Shown here: positions 7,613-16,653 of the stretch, piece by piece
Layout of the letters: each line of letters begins with the position of its first letter
Position numbering within the stretch: position 1 is the stretch's first letter
NCBI GenBank assembly: GCA_942493315.1
Contig: OW818690.1
Span: forward strand, 1,612,001 to 1,676,000
Length of the DNA: 64,000 bases
Source: UBA5429 sp942493315
GTDB taxonomy: Bacteria; Bacteroidota; Bacteroidia; Bacteroidales; WCHB1-69
Reading direction: 5' to 3'
Translations under genes and position numbers: made by a program
Notes under the pieces: model-generated
The model's database searches: none
Told to the model about the DNA's origin: nothing
What the model saw: the letters and a program-made list of their open reading frames with translations, nothing else

Positions 7613-10270
7613 ATGAAAAAACTGATCTCCTTAATTTGGATTATTTCTCTTTTGACAATGTTTATCTCCTGTAAATCAGATCATTTTATTTCTGATACTA
7701 CTTACAGACAGCAAGTAGAGAAAGATTTTTCAGCCCGGAAAGAGTTAGCTAAGGGAAGAACAACCCAACTTTTTTCAGTGTTTGACCAAAAAATAAACAT
7801 TAAAGAAAAAGAAGCATTACAATTTTTATATGCATATATGCCCTTGAGCGATTTAGCTGATTATGACGGAAATTTCTTTTTAAAACAGGTGCAGTATGCA
7901 TTCAAAGCAAAAGAGGAGATGCCATGGGGGAAAACAATTCCGGAAGATATTTTCAGACATTTTGTATTGGTTTACAGAGTCAATAACGAGAATTTAGATA
8001 CCGCAAGAATGGTTTTTTATCATGAATTAAAAGATCGGGTTAAAAATTTATCCATGTATGATGCTGCTTTAGAAGTGAACCATTGGTGTCATGAAAAAGT
8101 AACTTACAGAGGCGCTGATGGCAGAACATCTGCACCTTTGGCAACTGTGAGAACTGCCCTAGGCAGATGCGGAGAACAATCCACCTTTACCGTAACAGCT
8201 TTAAGAGCCGTTGGAATTCCTGCCCGTCAATGCTATACACCGAGATGGGCACATTCTGATGATAATCATGCCTGGGTTGAAGTGTGGATCGACGGAAAAT
8301 GGTACTACTTAGGCGCTTGTGAGCCTGATCCTGAATTAAATATGGGATGGTTTTCTACTCCAGCCACTCGAACAATGATGGTACATACCAATGTGTTTGG
8401 AAAAAATAACCTTCCGGATGAGAAAAATCTGGAAACACCTCTATACACAATCTCAAATATGTTGAACCATTATACTGAAACAAAAAAAATAAAAATTCAT
8501 GTTTTAGATGAAAATAAAAAACCGGTACAGGATGCTGTTGTAACTTTCAGACTTTACAATTATGCTGAATATTATCCGATCGCTTCTCAAAATAGTAATG
8601 CTCAGGGAGAAGCTCAAATTACTACCGGATTGGGAGATCTTTTGATATGGGCTACGAAAGATGGAAAATACAATTATCAAAAAATAGATGTTAGAGAACA
8701 AAATGAGATCACTCTGATCCTGACTAGAAAAGAGGGTGAATCTTATTCTGAAACTTTAGATATTTTCCCACCGATAGAGAAAAAAGTGGTCAAAGATATT
8801 CCACAGTCGATTAAGGATAAACATGCACAAAGGTTGCATTATGAAGACTCGATCAGAAACAGTTATGTGGCTACATTTATGACTGAAGATGAAGCGAGAT
8901 CAGTTGTCAACGAAAACTTAACAACAGAACAAATCATTAAAGCCATTAGAAGGAGTGAAGGAAACTATGCAGAAATCATCAAGTTCTTAAATAATCATGC
9001 TAAAAAAGAGGATTATTTGTTTTTAAATGAGTTTTTAGAATCTCTTTCTGATAAAGATTTGAGAGATACACCCGCTGATATTTTGGAAGCACATGTTACC
9101 CATTATATATCCTTTGCAGGGAATATTAAAACAGTTGAATTGCTCCCGATTGATCAGGATCCCTATTTTCGGGGAATTATGCCTGCCCGAATTGCTAATG
9201 AACTGATAAGACCCTGGCGACCATTTTTGAAAACAGAAATGGAGAAAATTTTAGGCAAACAAACCCATGTTGATGCTGTGATGAATTGGATTAAACAAAA
9301 TATTGTTGTGAATAAAACGGATAATTATTACAAATGTCCCATCTCTCCAAGAGGAGTGTTTGAATTGAGAGTCGCTGATCCACAGTCGAGAGATATTTTC
9401 TTTGTTGCTGTTTGTCGTTCGATGAATATTCCTGCTTATATGGATTTGGCCACTGAAAAATTGTATGTTTATGAAAACGGAATATGGAAAGATGTTCAGT
9501 TTGAATCCACTACAAAACCGGTGTCAACAGAAAAAGGGAAGCTTATCCTGAATTACAAACCTTCAGAAAGTCAAAAATCATTAAAATTAACCTATTGGAT
9601 CCATTTTACGATTGCCAAATTTGAAAATGGAGAGTTTGTTACTTTTGATTATGAAAACGATTCCAGAATGGCAGATTTTCCAGCTACAATCGAGTTAGAT
9701 CCCGGTTATTATATGTTGTCAACAGGCAATCGTTACTCGGATGGTGTAGTGCTATCCAGATTGGAGTTTTTTACTGTTGAAGCAGGAAAAACAGTAACTA
9801 AAAGTATTGTAATCAGAGATTTAGTTCCAAGAGATCAGATTTTTGGAACGATCGATTTAAAGCAACCTCTTTTTGGAACACTCCAGGGTAAAAACATGGA
9901 ATCTGTAATGGGTGCGAAAAAGATGGTGTTATGTTTTATTGATCCCACAAGAGAGCCCACCAGACACCTTTTTAAAGATATGGCATCCCTCAAAAAAGAG
10001 TTTGAAAGTTGGGGTGGTGCCATTTTATTTGTGATTCCATCTTCCAAAAATACCGGAAATTTCCAATTTGAAAAATGGGGATTACCTAAACAATCTCAAA
10101 TTATTGTAGATGAGCAATCTGCATTTCTGAAAAAACTATTAAAAGACACCCAATTAGAGTTTAAAGAGGAGTATCCGTTATTATTGATCATCAATGAGAA
10201 AGGTGAGCTGACCTCTAAATCGGAAGGGTATAGAATTGGGGCAGGGGAGATGATCCTGAAAGGACTGTGA
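7613..10270 (+). CDS. Lipoprotein with active and degenerate transglutaminase-like domains and a thioredoxin-like C-terminus
   Basis: An 885-residue lipoprotein (signal ending MFISC). Residues 150-245 form a transglutaminase-like cysteine protease/transferase core: GRCGEQS with Cys near 186, NHAWVEVW with His near 219, and an Asp in CEPDP. After a beta-sandwich (KIKIHVLDENKKPVQDAVV) comes a second copy of the fold near 560-660, where PQSRDIFFVAVCRSMNIPA aligns with the first core but Ser replaces the catalytic Cys. The last 120 residues (VLCFIDPTREPTRHLFKD onward) look like a thioredoxin-fold domain without CxxC. It likely acts on peptides or cell-wall fragments outside the cytoplasm; substrate unknown. 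Confidence 0.85.
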   Translation: MKKLISLIWIISLLTMFISCKSDHFISDTTYRQQVEKDFSARKELAKGRTTQLFSVFDQKINIKEKEALQFLYAYMPLSDLADYDGNFFLKQVQYAFKAKEEMPWGKTIPEDIFRHFVLVYRVNNENLDTARMVFYHELKDRVKNLSMYDAALEVNHWCHEKVTYRGADGRTSAPLATVRTALGRCGEQSTFTVTALRAVGIPARQCYTPRWAHSDDNHAWVEVWIDGKWYYLGACEPDPELNMGWFSTPATRTMMVHTNVFGKNNLPDEKNLETPLYTISNMLNHYTETKKIKIHVLDENKKPVQDAVVTFRLYNYAEYYPIASQNSNAQGEAQITTGLGDLLIWATKDGKYNYQKIDVREQNEITLILTRKEGESYSETLDIFPPIEKKVVKDIPQSIKDKHAQRLHYEDSIRNSYVATFMTEDEARSVVNENLTTEQIIKAIRRSEGNYAEIIKFLNNHAKKEDYLFLNEFLESLSDKDLRDTPADILEAHVTHYISFAGNIKTVELLPIDQDPYFRGIMPARIANELIRPWRPFLKTEMEKILGKQTHVDAVMNWIKQNIVVNKTDNYYKCPISPRGVFELRVADPQSRDIFFVAVCRSMNIPAYMDLATEKLYVYENGIWKDVQFESTTKPVSTEKGKLILNYKPSESQKSLKLTYWIHFTIAKFENGEFVTFDYENDSRMADFPATIELDPGYYMLSTGNRYSDGVVLSRLEFFTVEAGKTVTKSIVIRDLVPRDQIFGTIDLKQPLFGTLQGKNMESVMGAKKMVLCFIDPTREPTRHLFKDMASLKKEFESWGGAILFVIPSSKNTGNFQFEKWGLPKQSQIIVDEQSAFLKKLLKDTQLEFKEEYPLLLIINEKGELTSKSEGYRIGAGEMILKGL

Positions 10271-10290
10271 TTCGAATGCTCAATGTGCTC

Positions 10291-10338
10291 GAATGCTCGA
10301 ATGCTCGTATGCTCGAATGCTCGTATGCTCGATGTGCT
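10291..10338. repeat. 8-bp tandem repeat GAATGCTC/GTATGCTC
   Basis: Five to six units of GAATGCTC or GTATGCTC follow the transglutaminase gene directly. The same octamer, on the other strand as GAGCATTC, recurs in the spacers at 43380 and 51718. Confidence 0.85.
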
Positions 10339-10393
10339 CATTAGTTCATTTAATTAGTTTAATTATTCTTATAACAATTTAAAAAATAGTAAA

Positions 10394-10867
10394 ATGAAAA
10401 AAAGTATCTCTTTACAACCGGTTATGAAGAAATCCAAAATGAGGATCTATTTAGGGTTTTTTGCCCTTTTGCTTGCCATTGGTTTACCCATTTATTCACA
10501 GATTAAACAGGGTTCAATTGGCTCTATTCAGTGGATTTTTATGTTTCTTTTTTTAGCTCAGGGAACGATCTATATTTTGATGGGGTATGGTAAAAATATA
10601 ACTGAACTCTTTGGTAAAAAGACCTATCTCCAATTCGATGAAGATGAGATTAAATTCAAAACCTCCAATTTTGACCAGGAGATTGTATTAAAAGCTGATC
10701 AGATTCAAAAAATTGTATTTCAAACTAAATTTCATGATTTTATATTAAAAGACAATCAAATAGTAAAAATGTATTTAACCGGATTTGAGTATCAATTGCT
10801 ACAGGAGATCAAAGAGGGGATCATAGAGTATGCTCAGAACAATGGAATTGAAGTGGAGTCAATCTAA
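10394..10867 (+). CDS. Hypothetical inner-membrane protein, two TM helices plus cytosolic PH-like domain
   Basis: A 157-residue protein with two predicted transmembrane helices (about 17-35 and 46-63), followed by an 85-residue soluble part rich in alternating hydrophobic residues (YLQFDEDEIKFKTSNFDQE, IVLKADQIQKIVFQT). That part resembles the bacterial PH-like beta-sandwich of many small membrane proteins in this phylum. No catalytic motif. It ends 10 bases before the start of the next lipoprotein gene, so the two may share a transcript. Function unknown. Confidence 0.65.
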   Translation: MKKSISLQPVMKKSKMRIYLGFFALLLAIGLPIYSQIKQGSIGSIQWIFMFLFLAQGTIYILMGYGKNITELFGKKTYLQFDEDEIKFKTSNFDQEIVLKADQIQKIVFQTKFHDFILKDNQIVKMYLTGFEYQLLQEIKEGIIEYAQNNGIEVESI

Positions 10868-10877
10868 GAATATTAAT

Positions 10878-11789
10878 ATGAAAAAAACGGTATTCTTTTT
10901 TTTGATTATATTTTGTGCTGCATGTTCATTATTTCATCCGGTAAAAGTGGATAATTACACCCAAACATATTCATTACCAGGTACTATTCCAGTTAATGAT
11001 ACCCTTTTTTGTGATTTAAATGAAATTTCAAATATAAATTGGATAGAATACATGAATTGGATTGGAGATGTATATGGTGGAGATGCTCCGGTGTATAAAC
11101 GATGTTTTCCAATTTCGTTTAATTATAACGATTTTGGTCCGTGTTACATCAATTTTTTTCCTGAATTTTGGAAATATCCTCTCTATAGAAATTCACCCAT
11201 AATTGGAATATCGCAAGAGCAAGCACAACAATATTCCAAATGGAGATCAGACAGAGTTTTCGAACATCTGTTAATAGAATTGGGCAAACTGAAATATAAC
11301 CCCAATCAGACACCTGAGAATTGTTTCACCATTGAACGATATTATGAAGGAAAACTAGATTCTTTGGTAATCGGTGAAAAATTAGACTATTATCCATGTT
11401 ATTCACTACCCACATTCGAAGAACGAACAGTTATTTTGCAATTTTCCGATTCATTATATCAAAAAAATTATAGATTTTTTGATGTAAAATCGTATTCCGA
11501 TTTTCAATTGATTCATCCTCATATCTGGTGTGACGTAAATCCTTGTCATAATGATACTTTTTATGTTCCAATGCTTTATAGTTGGAATTTACAATGCTGT
11601 AGACCCTTAATTTACAATATCAAAGGGAATGTTTCCGAATGGCTAGATGAACCTTATTTTATCGCCGGTGGGAGTTGGAAGGATTCCTATCAATCGATCA
11701 TGGAAAAAGACACCATTTTCTGTAATTCAAGAAACAATTATACCGGTTTCAGAAATGTTTGCCGATGGAAAAAGTGGGGTTCAAAATAA
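10878..11789 (+). CDS. Lipoprotein with formylglycine-generating-enzyme (SUMF1) fold
   Basis: A lipoprotein of about 303 residues, started at the ATG at 10878, which gives a signal peptide ending FCAAC; an in-frame upstream ATG inside the previous gene is unlikely. The mature part has the SUMF1/FGE-sulfatase fold signature: EISNINWIEYMNWIGDVYG near the start, NIKGNVSEWLDEP and IAGGSWKDS, then NYTGFRNVCRW at the end. In this phylum such lipoproteins are related to the gliding and T9SS proteins GldJ/GldK as well as to true sulfatase-activating enzymes. The copper-binding cysteines of the catalytic enzymes are not evident, so a structural or binding role is likelier. Confidence 0.75.
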   Translation: MKKTVFFFLIIFCAACSLFHPVKVDNYTQTYSLPGTIPVNDTLFCDLNEISNINWIEYMNWIGDVYGGDAPVYKRCFPISFNYNDFGPCYINFFPEFWKYPLYRNSPIIGISQEQAQQYSKWRSDRVFEHLLIELGKLKYNPNQTPENCFTIERYYEGKLDSLVIGEKLDYYPCYSLPTFEERTVILQFSDSLYQKNYRFFDVKSYSDFQLIHPHIWCDVNPCHNDTFYVPMLYSWNLQCCRPLIYNIKGNVSEWLDEPYFIAGGSWKDSYQSIMEKDTIFCNSRNNYTGFRNVCRWKKWGSK

Positions 11790-11830
11790 AAATTTGCTTT
11801 ATAAAAATTTTTTTTCTATTTTTGAGCCCT

Positions 11831-11856
11831 CATTGAAATGATAGAATAGTTCAATG
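11831..11856. terminator. Weak hairpin after the SUMF1-like gene
   Basis: CATTGAA (11831-11837) pairs with TTCAATG (11850-11856) across a 12-base loop. It follows a T-rich stretch rather than preceding one, so termination is only a possibility. Confidence 0.3.
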
Positions 11857-11893
11857 AAAGTGGTCATAGTGTAAATAAATTTAATCAAAACGT

Positions 11894-13303
11894 ATGAAAA
11901 AAATTTCAATCTTATTCTTTTGCTTTTCTTTTTTAGGTTTTTCATTTGCTCAAAATGATTGGGTAAAATGTGGAACCGGTACTGAATTTAGTTTGGCTTT
12001 AAAATCGGATGGAACCTTATGGTCATGGGGCAGTAATTTGAATGGACAATTAGGAATTGGGAACACTACCAATCAAAATCATCCAATTCAAATTGGAGAT
12101 CAGTCAGATTGGGTAAGTTTTGATGCTGGATCTTTCCATGTTGTTGCTATTAAAAATGACGGTAGTATTTGGAGTTGGGGCTTAAATGGTAATGGACAGT
12201 TAGGTTTGAATGATTTAATTCAAAGAAATGAACCTGTTAAAATATTATCAAATCAAATTTGGAGATCAGTATCTTGTGGATTAGTTCATACAATAGCGCT
12301 TACACAGGAAGGAAAAATGTGGAGTTGGGGTTATAATGAACTTGGTCAATGTGGAACAGGAGAAGCAACATCTACTAATGTCCCAGATCCCGTTGATACC
12401 AATCACACCTATATTCAAGTATCGTGTGGAGGGTATCATACATTAGCCATTCGATCAGATAGTACGTTATGGGCTTTTGGATTCAATGGATCTGGACAAC
12501 TAGGAACAGGTAATACTGAGAATAGTTTAATTCCAATTCTTATTGATTCTAGTTCAAAGTGGGTTGAAGTTTCCGCTGGTTTTCAATTTTCTTTAGCAAG
12601 AAAAGAAGACGGAACTATCTGGAGTTGGGGATTTAATGGTAATGGACAACTAGGCCTTGGTAATACAATTCAACAAAATAGTCCAACTCAAATAGGTACG
12701 AATAATAATTGGATCACCATCGTTGCAGGTTCAGGATATGGATTTGCGATTAATGAAAATAATGCACTTTTTGGATGGGGTTATAACGGAATAGGTCAAT
12801 TAGGAATTCCGATATCAACATCGCAAAGTTCACCTGTTCAGATTGGTGATCAAACTGATTGGGTCTATATTTCGGGAGCTAAAGGATATGCATATAGTGG
12901 AACATTACTTGGAAACCATTCTATTGGAATCAGATCTTCTTTAAATAGCCTTTGTGCAACCGGAGCTAATTATATTGGACAACTTGGAAATAATACTTTA
13001 GTTGCAACTTCAGCATTCAATTGTAATATTGGAAATGTTGATGTTGATGAATTCTCACAAGAATCTCATTCAATTAGTCTATTTCCTAAACCTTCAAGTG
13101 ACTTTGTAACAATAAATATTAACAAAGATAATTTTCAAACTTTTCGTTATCGATTGTTTGATATGAGTGGAAAATTGTTACTTGAAAGTAATATCTCTCA
13201 ATCCATTTTTAAAATAGATGTTTCTACATATCCAAAAGGGATCTATTTTCTTTTGATTGAAAATGGCGAGGATTCATTTAAAGAAAAGATTATTGTTCAA
13301 TAA
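11894..13303 (+). CDS. RCC1-repeat (beta-propeller) protein, T9SS cargo
   Basis: A 469-residue secreted protein with a Sec signal (MKKISILFFCFSFLGFSFAQ). Residues 22-385 hold about seven RCC1-type blades, each with the pattern VSCGxxHTLAI...GTLWSWGxNxxGQLGxGN. The last 75 residues (ISLFPKPSSDFVTININ to the end) are a type A T9SS sorting domain with the usual YPKGIYFLLI motif, so it is exported by the type IX system and probably held at the cell surface. Ligand unknown. It overlaps the convergent transporter gene by 14 bases. Confidence 0.9.
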   Translation: MKKISILFFCFSFLGFSFAQNDWVKCGTGTEFSLALKSDGTLWSWGSNLNGQLGIGNTTNQNHPIQIGDQSDWVSFDAGSFHVVAIKNDGSIWSWGLNGNGQLGLNDLIQRNEPVKILSNQIWRSVSCGLVHTIALTQEGKMWSWGYNELGQCGTGEATSTNVPDPVDTNHTYIQVSCGGYHTLAIRSDSTLWAFGFNGSGQLGTGNTENSLIPILIDSSSKWVEVSAGFQFSLARKEDGTIWSWGFNGNGQLGLGNTIQQNSPTQIGTNNNWITIVAGSGYGFAINENNALFGWGYNGIGQLGIPISTSQSSPVQIGDQTDWVYISGAKGYAYSGTLLGNHSIGIRSSLNSLCATGANYIGQLGNNTLVATSAFNCNIGNVDVDEFSQESHSISLFPKPSSDFVTININKDNFQTFRYRLFDMSGKLLLESNISQSIFKIDVSTYPKGIYFLLIENGEDSFKEKIIVQ

Positions 13304-14222
13304 TGTGCTCTTTCCCCTCACAACACTGATACCCCATTTGTAAAGTGGTATGTTCTATCCCTTTGCTTTCTAGGATTTCTTCAATCTCCTTTTTCAATTC
13401 CATCACTTTTAACATATCAATATTGTCATGTACATTGATATGCGCCTCAAAATGGAGTTGCTCCTCATTCAATTGCCATAGATGAATGTGATGAATATCT
13501 TTAATTTCATTGATTTTTTCTATATCAGATACAATCTCTTGAATATTAATGTGAGACGGCGCCGATTGCATCAAAATGGCAGTGGATTGTTTCAATATTT
13601 CCCACGCATGATAAATGATGTACACTCCAACAATGATCGTGATCACCGGATCAATCCATACAATATCAAACAGCCAGATTGCTAAACCGCCAATAATAAC
13701 AGCAACTGAGGATAATGTGTCTCCCAACAAATGTAAATAGGCAGCCCGTATGTTGATGTTTTTGTCTTTATCTTTTTGTAAAATCAATACAGAAAAACCG
13801 TTTGCCAACAATCCAATGATAGCCACAATCAACATCAATAATCCTTTGATGGGCTCAGGATTAAAAAATCGAACGTAAGCTTCTTTGAATAAAAATAAAC
13901 AGATGGCAATTAATAGGAGTGCATTAAATAGAGCTGTAAGAATCTCAACCCTTTTATATCCAAAAGTACGTTTCATATCCGCCTCTTTATGACTCATTTT
14001 ATTCGCAATAAAGGCAAAAATCAATGCCAGCGTATCCCCTAAATTATGGATTGCATCCGATAACAATGCAAGACTTCCAGAGATCAATCCTCCAATAATC
14101 TCTGTTACTGTTATCACTATATTTAATAAAGTAACCCAAAATAGATTTTTCCCATGTATATCAGTATGATGATGGTGTTCATGTGAATGAGTGTCCGTAT
14201 GTGGATGGTGATGATTTTCCAT
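13290..14222 (-). CDS. Cation diffusion facilitator (CzcD/ZitB-type zinc exporter)
   Basis: A six-helix inner-membrane antiporter that exports Zn2+ or a related divalent cation in exchange for protons. Length 310 residues, normal for the CzcD group. The N-terminus is a histidine-rich metal-binding stretch (HHHPHTDTHSHEHHHH). The transport site is visible as SDAIHNLGD in TM2 and HLLGD in TM5; the last 90 residues are the ferredoxin-like cytosolic domain (IHHIHLWQLNEEQLHFEAHI). No regulator gene is adjacent. Metal specificity cannot be read from the sequence with certainty, but the H/D motif favours zinc. Confidence 0.93.
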   Translation of the reverse strand: MENHHHPHTDTHSHEHHHHTDIHGKNLFWVTLLNIVITVTEIIGGLISGSLALLSDAIHNLGDTLALIFAFIANKMSHKEADMKRTFGYKRVEILTALFNALLLIAICLFLFKEAYVRFFNPEPIKGLLMLIVAIIGLLANGFSVLILQKDKDKNINIRAAYLHLLGDTLSSVAVIIGGLAIWLFDIVWIDPVITIIVGVYIIYHAWEILKQSTAILMQSAPSHINIQEIVSDIEKINEIKDIHHIHLWQLNEEQLHFEAHINVHDNIDMLKVMELKKEIEEILESKGIEHTTLQMGYQCCEGKEHIIEQ

Positions 14223-14324
14223 ATCTGTTTCAATTTAACTATGCAAAAATAAACCAAAAAATCACACCAAAACTTAAATTAAAATTAGCTAATTATCACA
14301 TTCGCTTATTAGCTTATTATTTTG

Positions 14325-14332
14325 TATTTTTG
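14325..14332 (+). promoter_or_regulatory. -7 element TATTTTTG before the MlaD gene
   Basis: TATTTTTG matches TAnnTTTG and lies 25 bases before the ATG at 14358. Because transcription would start close to 14339, this supports 14358 rather than a further upstream start. Confidence 0.55.
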
Positions 14333-14357
14333 CAGGCTAAAATTTAATGGAAAAAAT

Positions 14358-15335
14358 ATGAAATCTGAAGAAAAAGAGAACGCTAACAGATCAATAGACC
14401 AAAAAAGAAACAGAAAAGCCATCAAAGTGGGATTGTTCGGATTATCAGCCCTGATAGTTTTTTATATAGGAGCTAATTTTTTAATGGGCAATCAGGTCTT
14501 TGGCTACAATAAAACCTTATATGCTATTTTTGACAATGCCAAAGGATTACCTACAGGGACTGGTGTTTTTGTGAACGGTTTCAAAATCGGAAAAGTGGTA
14601 AAAATTGAATTAACTGATGAGGTTCCGGCTCGCGTGAAAGCAAAACTGATCATCTATGAAAAAATTGATATCCCTTCTGATTCCCGGTTTGAATTAGGAG
14701 CTAAAGATATTTTAGGTGGGTTGGTGATCAATCTAAGATTGGGAACCAGTACTAAAATGGCTGAAGATGAAGATAATATGACCGCTGTCCTTATCCCTGC
14801 TGTGACTGATGGATTGGATGGAATTAAAGATCAGTTGGGCTCTATCATGTCTTCCATTGATACTGTTGCCTTAGAATTAAAAGATATTTTACATTCAGAA
14901 GATGGTCCGTCATCATTGAAAAATATTTTCACAAACTTAGAATCCACAACAGCAGAATTAAATCTATTGTTGAATCAAAACAGATCCAAATTTGGCAAAA
15001 TTGTGACCAATCTTGATGAATTTGCCTTAACTTTAAAAACGGAAGCTCCTAAATTAAAAGCCATTATTGATAATTTTGATAAAATCTCAAGCGATATCGC
15101 GAAAGAGGATTTGGCTCAGGTGATCTTAAATGCAAATCAAACCATCACAGAACTTCAACAAGTGATCGAAAAAATCAATAAAGGGGAAGGTGACCTTGGT
15201 AAATTGGTAAATGATCAGGAATTGTATAAAAACTTAGCTAATTCAACCGAAAATCTGAATAAATTGTTGATCGATATCAAAGAGAATCCAGGAAGATATA
15301 TTCAAGTGTCGGTGTTTGGGAAGAAGAATAAATAG
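14358..15335 (+). CDS. MlaD/MCE family lipid-transport protein
   Basis: A 325-residue protein with a charged cytosolic N-terminus, one transmembrane helix (VGLFGLSALIVFYIGANFLM, about 25-45) and an MCE domain (about 50-130: YAIFDNAKGLPTGTGVFVNG, KIGKVVKIEL). A long helical C-terminal region follows (LAQVILNANQTITELQQVI). MCE proteins form hexameric rings or tubes that move phospholipids between inner and outer membranes with an MlaE permease and MlaF ATPase. Those partners are not next to this gene. The ATG at 14358 is preferred because the -7 promoter element lies just upstream. The C-terminal helix probably forms the needle across the periplasm. Confidence 0.88.
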   Translation: MKSEEKENANRSIDQKRNRKAIKVGLFGLSALIVFYIGANFLMGNQVFGYNKTLYAIFDNAKGLPTGTGVFVNGFKIGKVVKIELTDEVPARVKAKLIIYEKIDIPSDSRFELGAKDILGGLVINLRLGTSTKMAEDEDNMTAVLIPAVTDGLDGIKDQLGSIMSSIDTVALELKDILHSEDGPSSLKNIFTNLESTTAELNLLLNQNRSKFGKIVTNLDEFALTLKTEAPKLKAIIDNFDKISSDIAKEDLAQVILNANQTITELQQVIEKINKGEGDLGKLVNDQELYKNLANSTENLNKLLIDIKENPGRYIQVSVFGKKNK

Positions 15336-15336
15336 A

Positions 15337-15418
15337 TATTAGGTATTAGGTATTAGGTTTTAGTTATTAGATATTACTTATTACTTATTACTTATTACTT
15401 ATTACTTATTACTTATTG
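15337..15418. repeat. Heptanucleotide tandem repeats (ATTAGGT then TTACTTA)
   Basis: Three ATTAGGT units and degenerate variants pass into six or so units of TTACTTA, all with period 7. They fill the spacer between the MlaD and DUF3127 genes. Confidence 0.9.
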
Positions 15419-15447
15419 ATTTGTTAAATGTTAAATGTTAAATAATT

Positions 15448-15831
15448 ATGGAGATTTCAGGAAAATTAATACAAAAATTGCCTTTACAATCGGGTGTTGG
15501 TAAAACGGGAACATCCTGGCAAAAACAAGAGTTTGTGATTGAAACAATCGAAACATACCCAAAAAAAATATGTGCCAATTTGTGGGGTGATAAAACAGAT
15601 GCCTTAAATGCTCTCAATATTGGGGATCAGGTGATTATGACTTTCAATTTGGAATCACGTGAATTTAACGGCAAATGGTACACCGATGTGAAAGCATGGA
15701 AAATTGATCCAGTTGCAGCTGCACCTTCTCAAGCTCCTCAATCCGGAAACAGCGTTCCTGCTGCTAATCCACTTCCTGAAGAGTTTGAAGGTACTTTCGT
15801 GGATGATTCACAAGACGACCTTCCTTTCTAA
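15448..15831 (+). CDS. DUF3127 protein (OB-fold, SSB-like)
   Basis: A 127-residue protein almost confined to the Bacteroidota. Residues 1-90 form a small beta-barrel with the family pattern GKTGTSWQKQEFVIET, ANLWGDKTDALNAL and FNGKWYTDVKAWKI, distantly like single-strand DNA-binding OB folds. The tail is rich in Ala, Pro and acidic residues and ends SQDDLPF, closely resembling the acidic DDxPF tip that SSB proteins use to recruit partners. This suggests a DNA- or RNA-associated role; the function has not been settled to my knowledge. Confidence 0.85.
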   Translation: MEISGKLIQKLPLQSGVGKTGTSWQKQEFVIETIETYPKKICANLWGDKTDALNALNIGDQVIMTFNLESREFNGKWYTDVKAWKIDPVAAAPSQAPQSGNSVPAANPLPEEFEGTFVDDSQDDLPF

Positions 15832-15843
15832 CATTTTCAAAAT

Positions 15844-16651
15844 ATGGATAAGTTTGGGATTGCACATATAGCACAAATTGCTATGAGAATTGAACCTTCT
15901 CATAGAGCGGAAATGTGTTCTCAAGTGATTTTCGGTGATCCCTATCAAGTGATTGAAGAGAACGGAAAATGGCTTAAAATCAAAACATTAGATTGTGCTT
16001 ATGAAGGATGGATCGATGAGCAATTGTTCAATTCCTTACATCCTGATGATGTGGAATCCTACTTGTCAACGGATCATTTTTTAGTTACAGACTATTTGAT
16101 GTTCATCAGAGAATTTGAATCAAACGTTACTTTTCCGATCTATATGGGTTCTCATTTTCCATACCCTAATGATGGAATGCTGATACTTGGAAATGCCATT
16201 TTTATGATTGAGCTACCGGAAGAAAAATCTGTTGCAACTCATCCGGGGGTTGTCACTCGATCAGGTAAAACTGCTCAAATTTGCATCGGGTTATTTAAGA
16301 TCTCCTTACCTATGGGGCGGAAGAACACCTTTGGGCATCGATTGCAGCGGGTTAGTACAGTTGGCTTTTAAAGCGATTGGTATCGATTTGGAAAGAGATG
16401 CATCTCAACAAGTACATCAGGGGGAAACAGTTGACTTTTTTGAACAAACCGAAGTGGGTGATGTGGCTTTCTTTGATAATGAAGAGGGTAAAATTGTGCA
16501 CACAGGAATCGTTTGCGGAAAAGGAAAAATACTACATGCATCCGGATTTGTTAGAATTGATCTATTAAATCAAACCGGAATTTTAAATACAGAAACAGAA
16601 AAATATACCCATAATCTTAGAATTATTAAAAGATACCTTAAATCCAATTAA
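15844..16651 (+). pseudogene. SH3-domain NlpC/P60 cell-wall peptidase, split by a +1 frameshift
   Basis: One gene in two frames. The N-terminal part (15844 to about 16244) encodes bacterial SH3-type domains (GIAHIAQIAMRIEPSHRAEM; GWIDEQLF). From about 16247 a frame one base later encodes the NlpC/P60 core: SPYLWGGRTPLGIDCSGLVQ with the catalytic Cys, GKIVHTGIVCG with the His, and LHASG. Dropping one G from the GGGGG run at 16245-16249 joins the parts into VATHPGLSLDQVKLL, which reads perfectly. The intact product would be a gamma-D-glutamyl-diamino acid endopeptidase of about 269 residues. The first frame otherwise ends at 16371. It is either a sequencing or assembly slip, or a recent inactivation. 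Confidence 0.85.
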
Positions 16652-16653
16652 AA

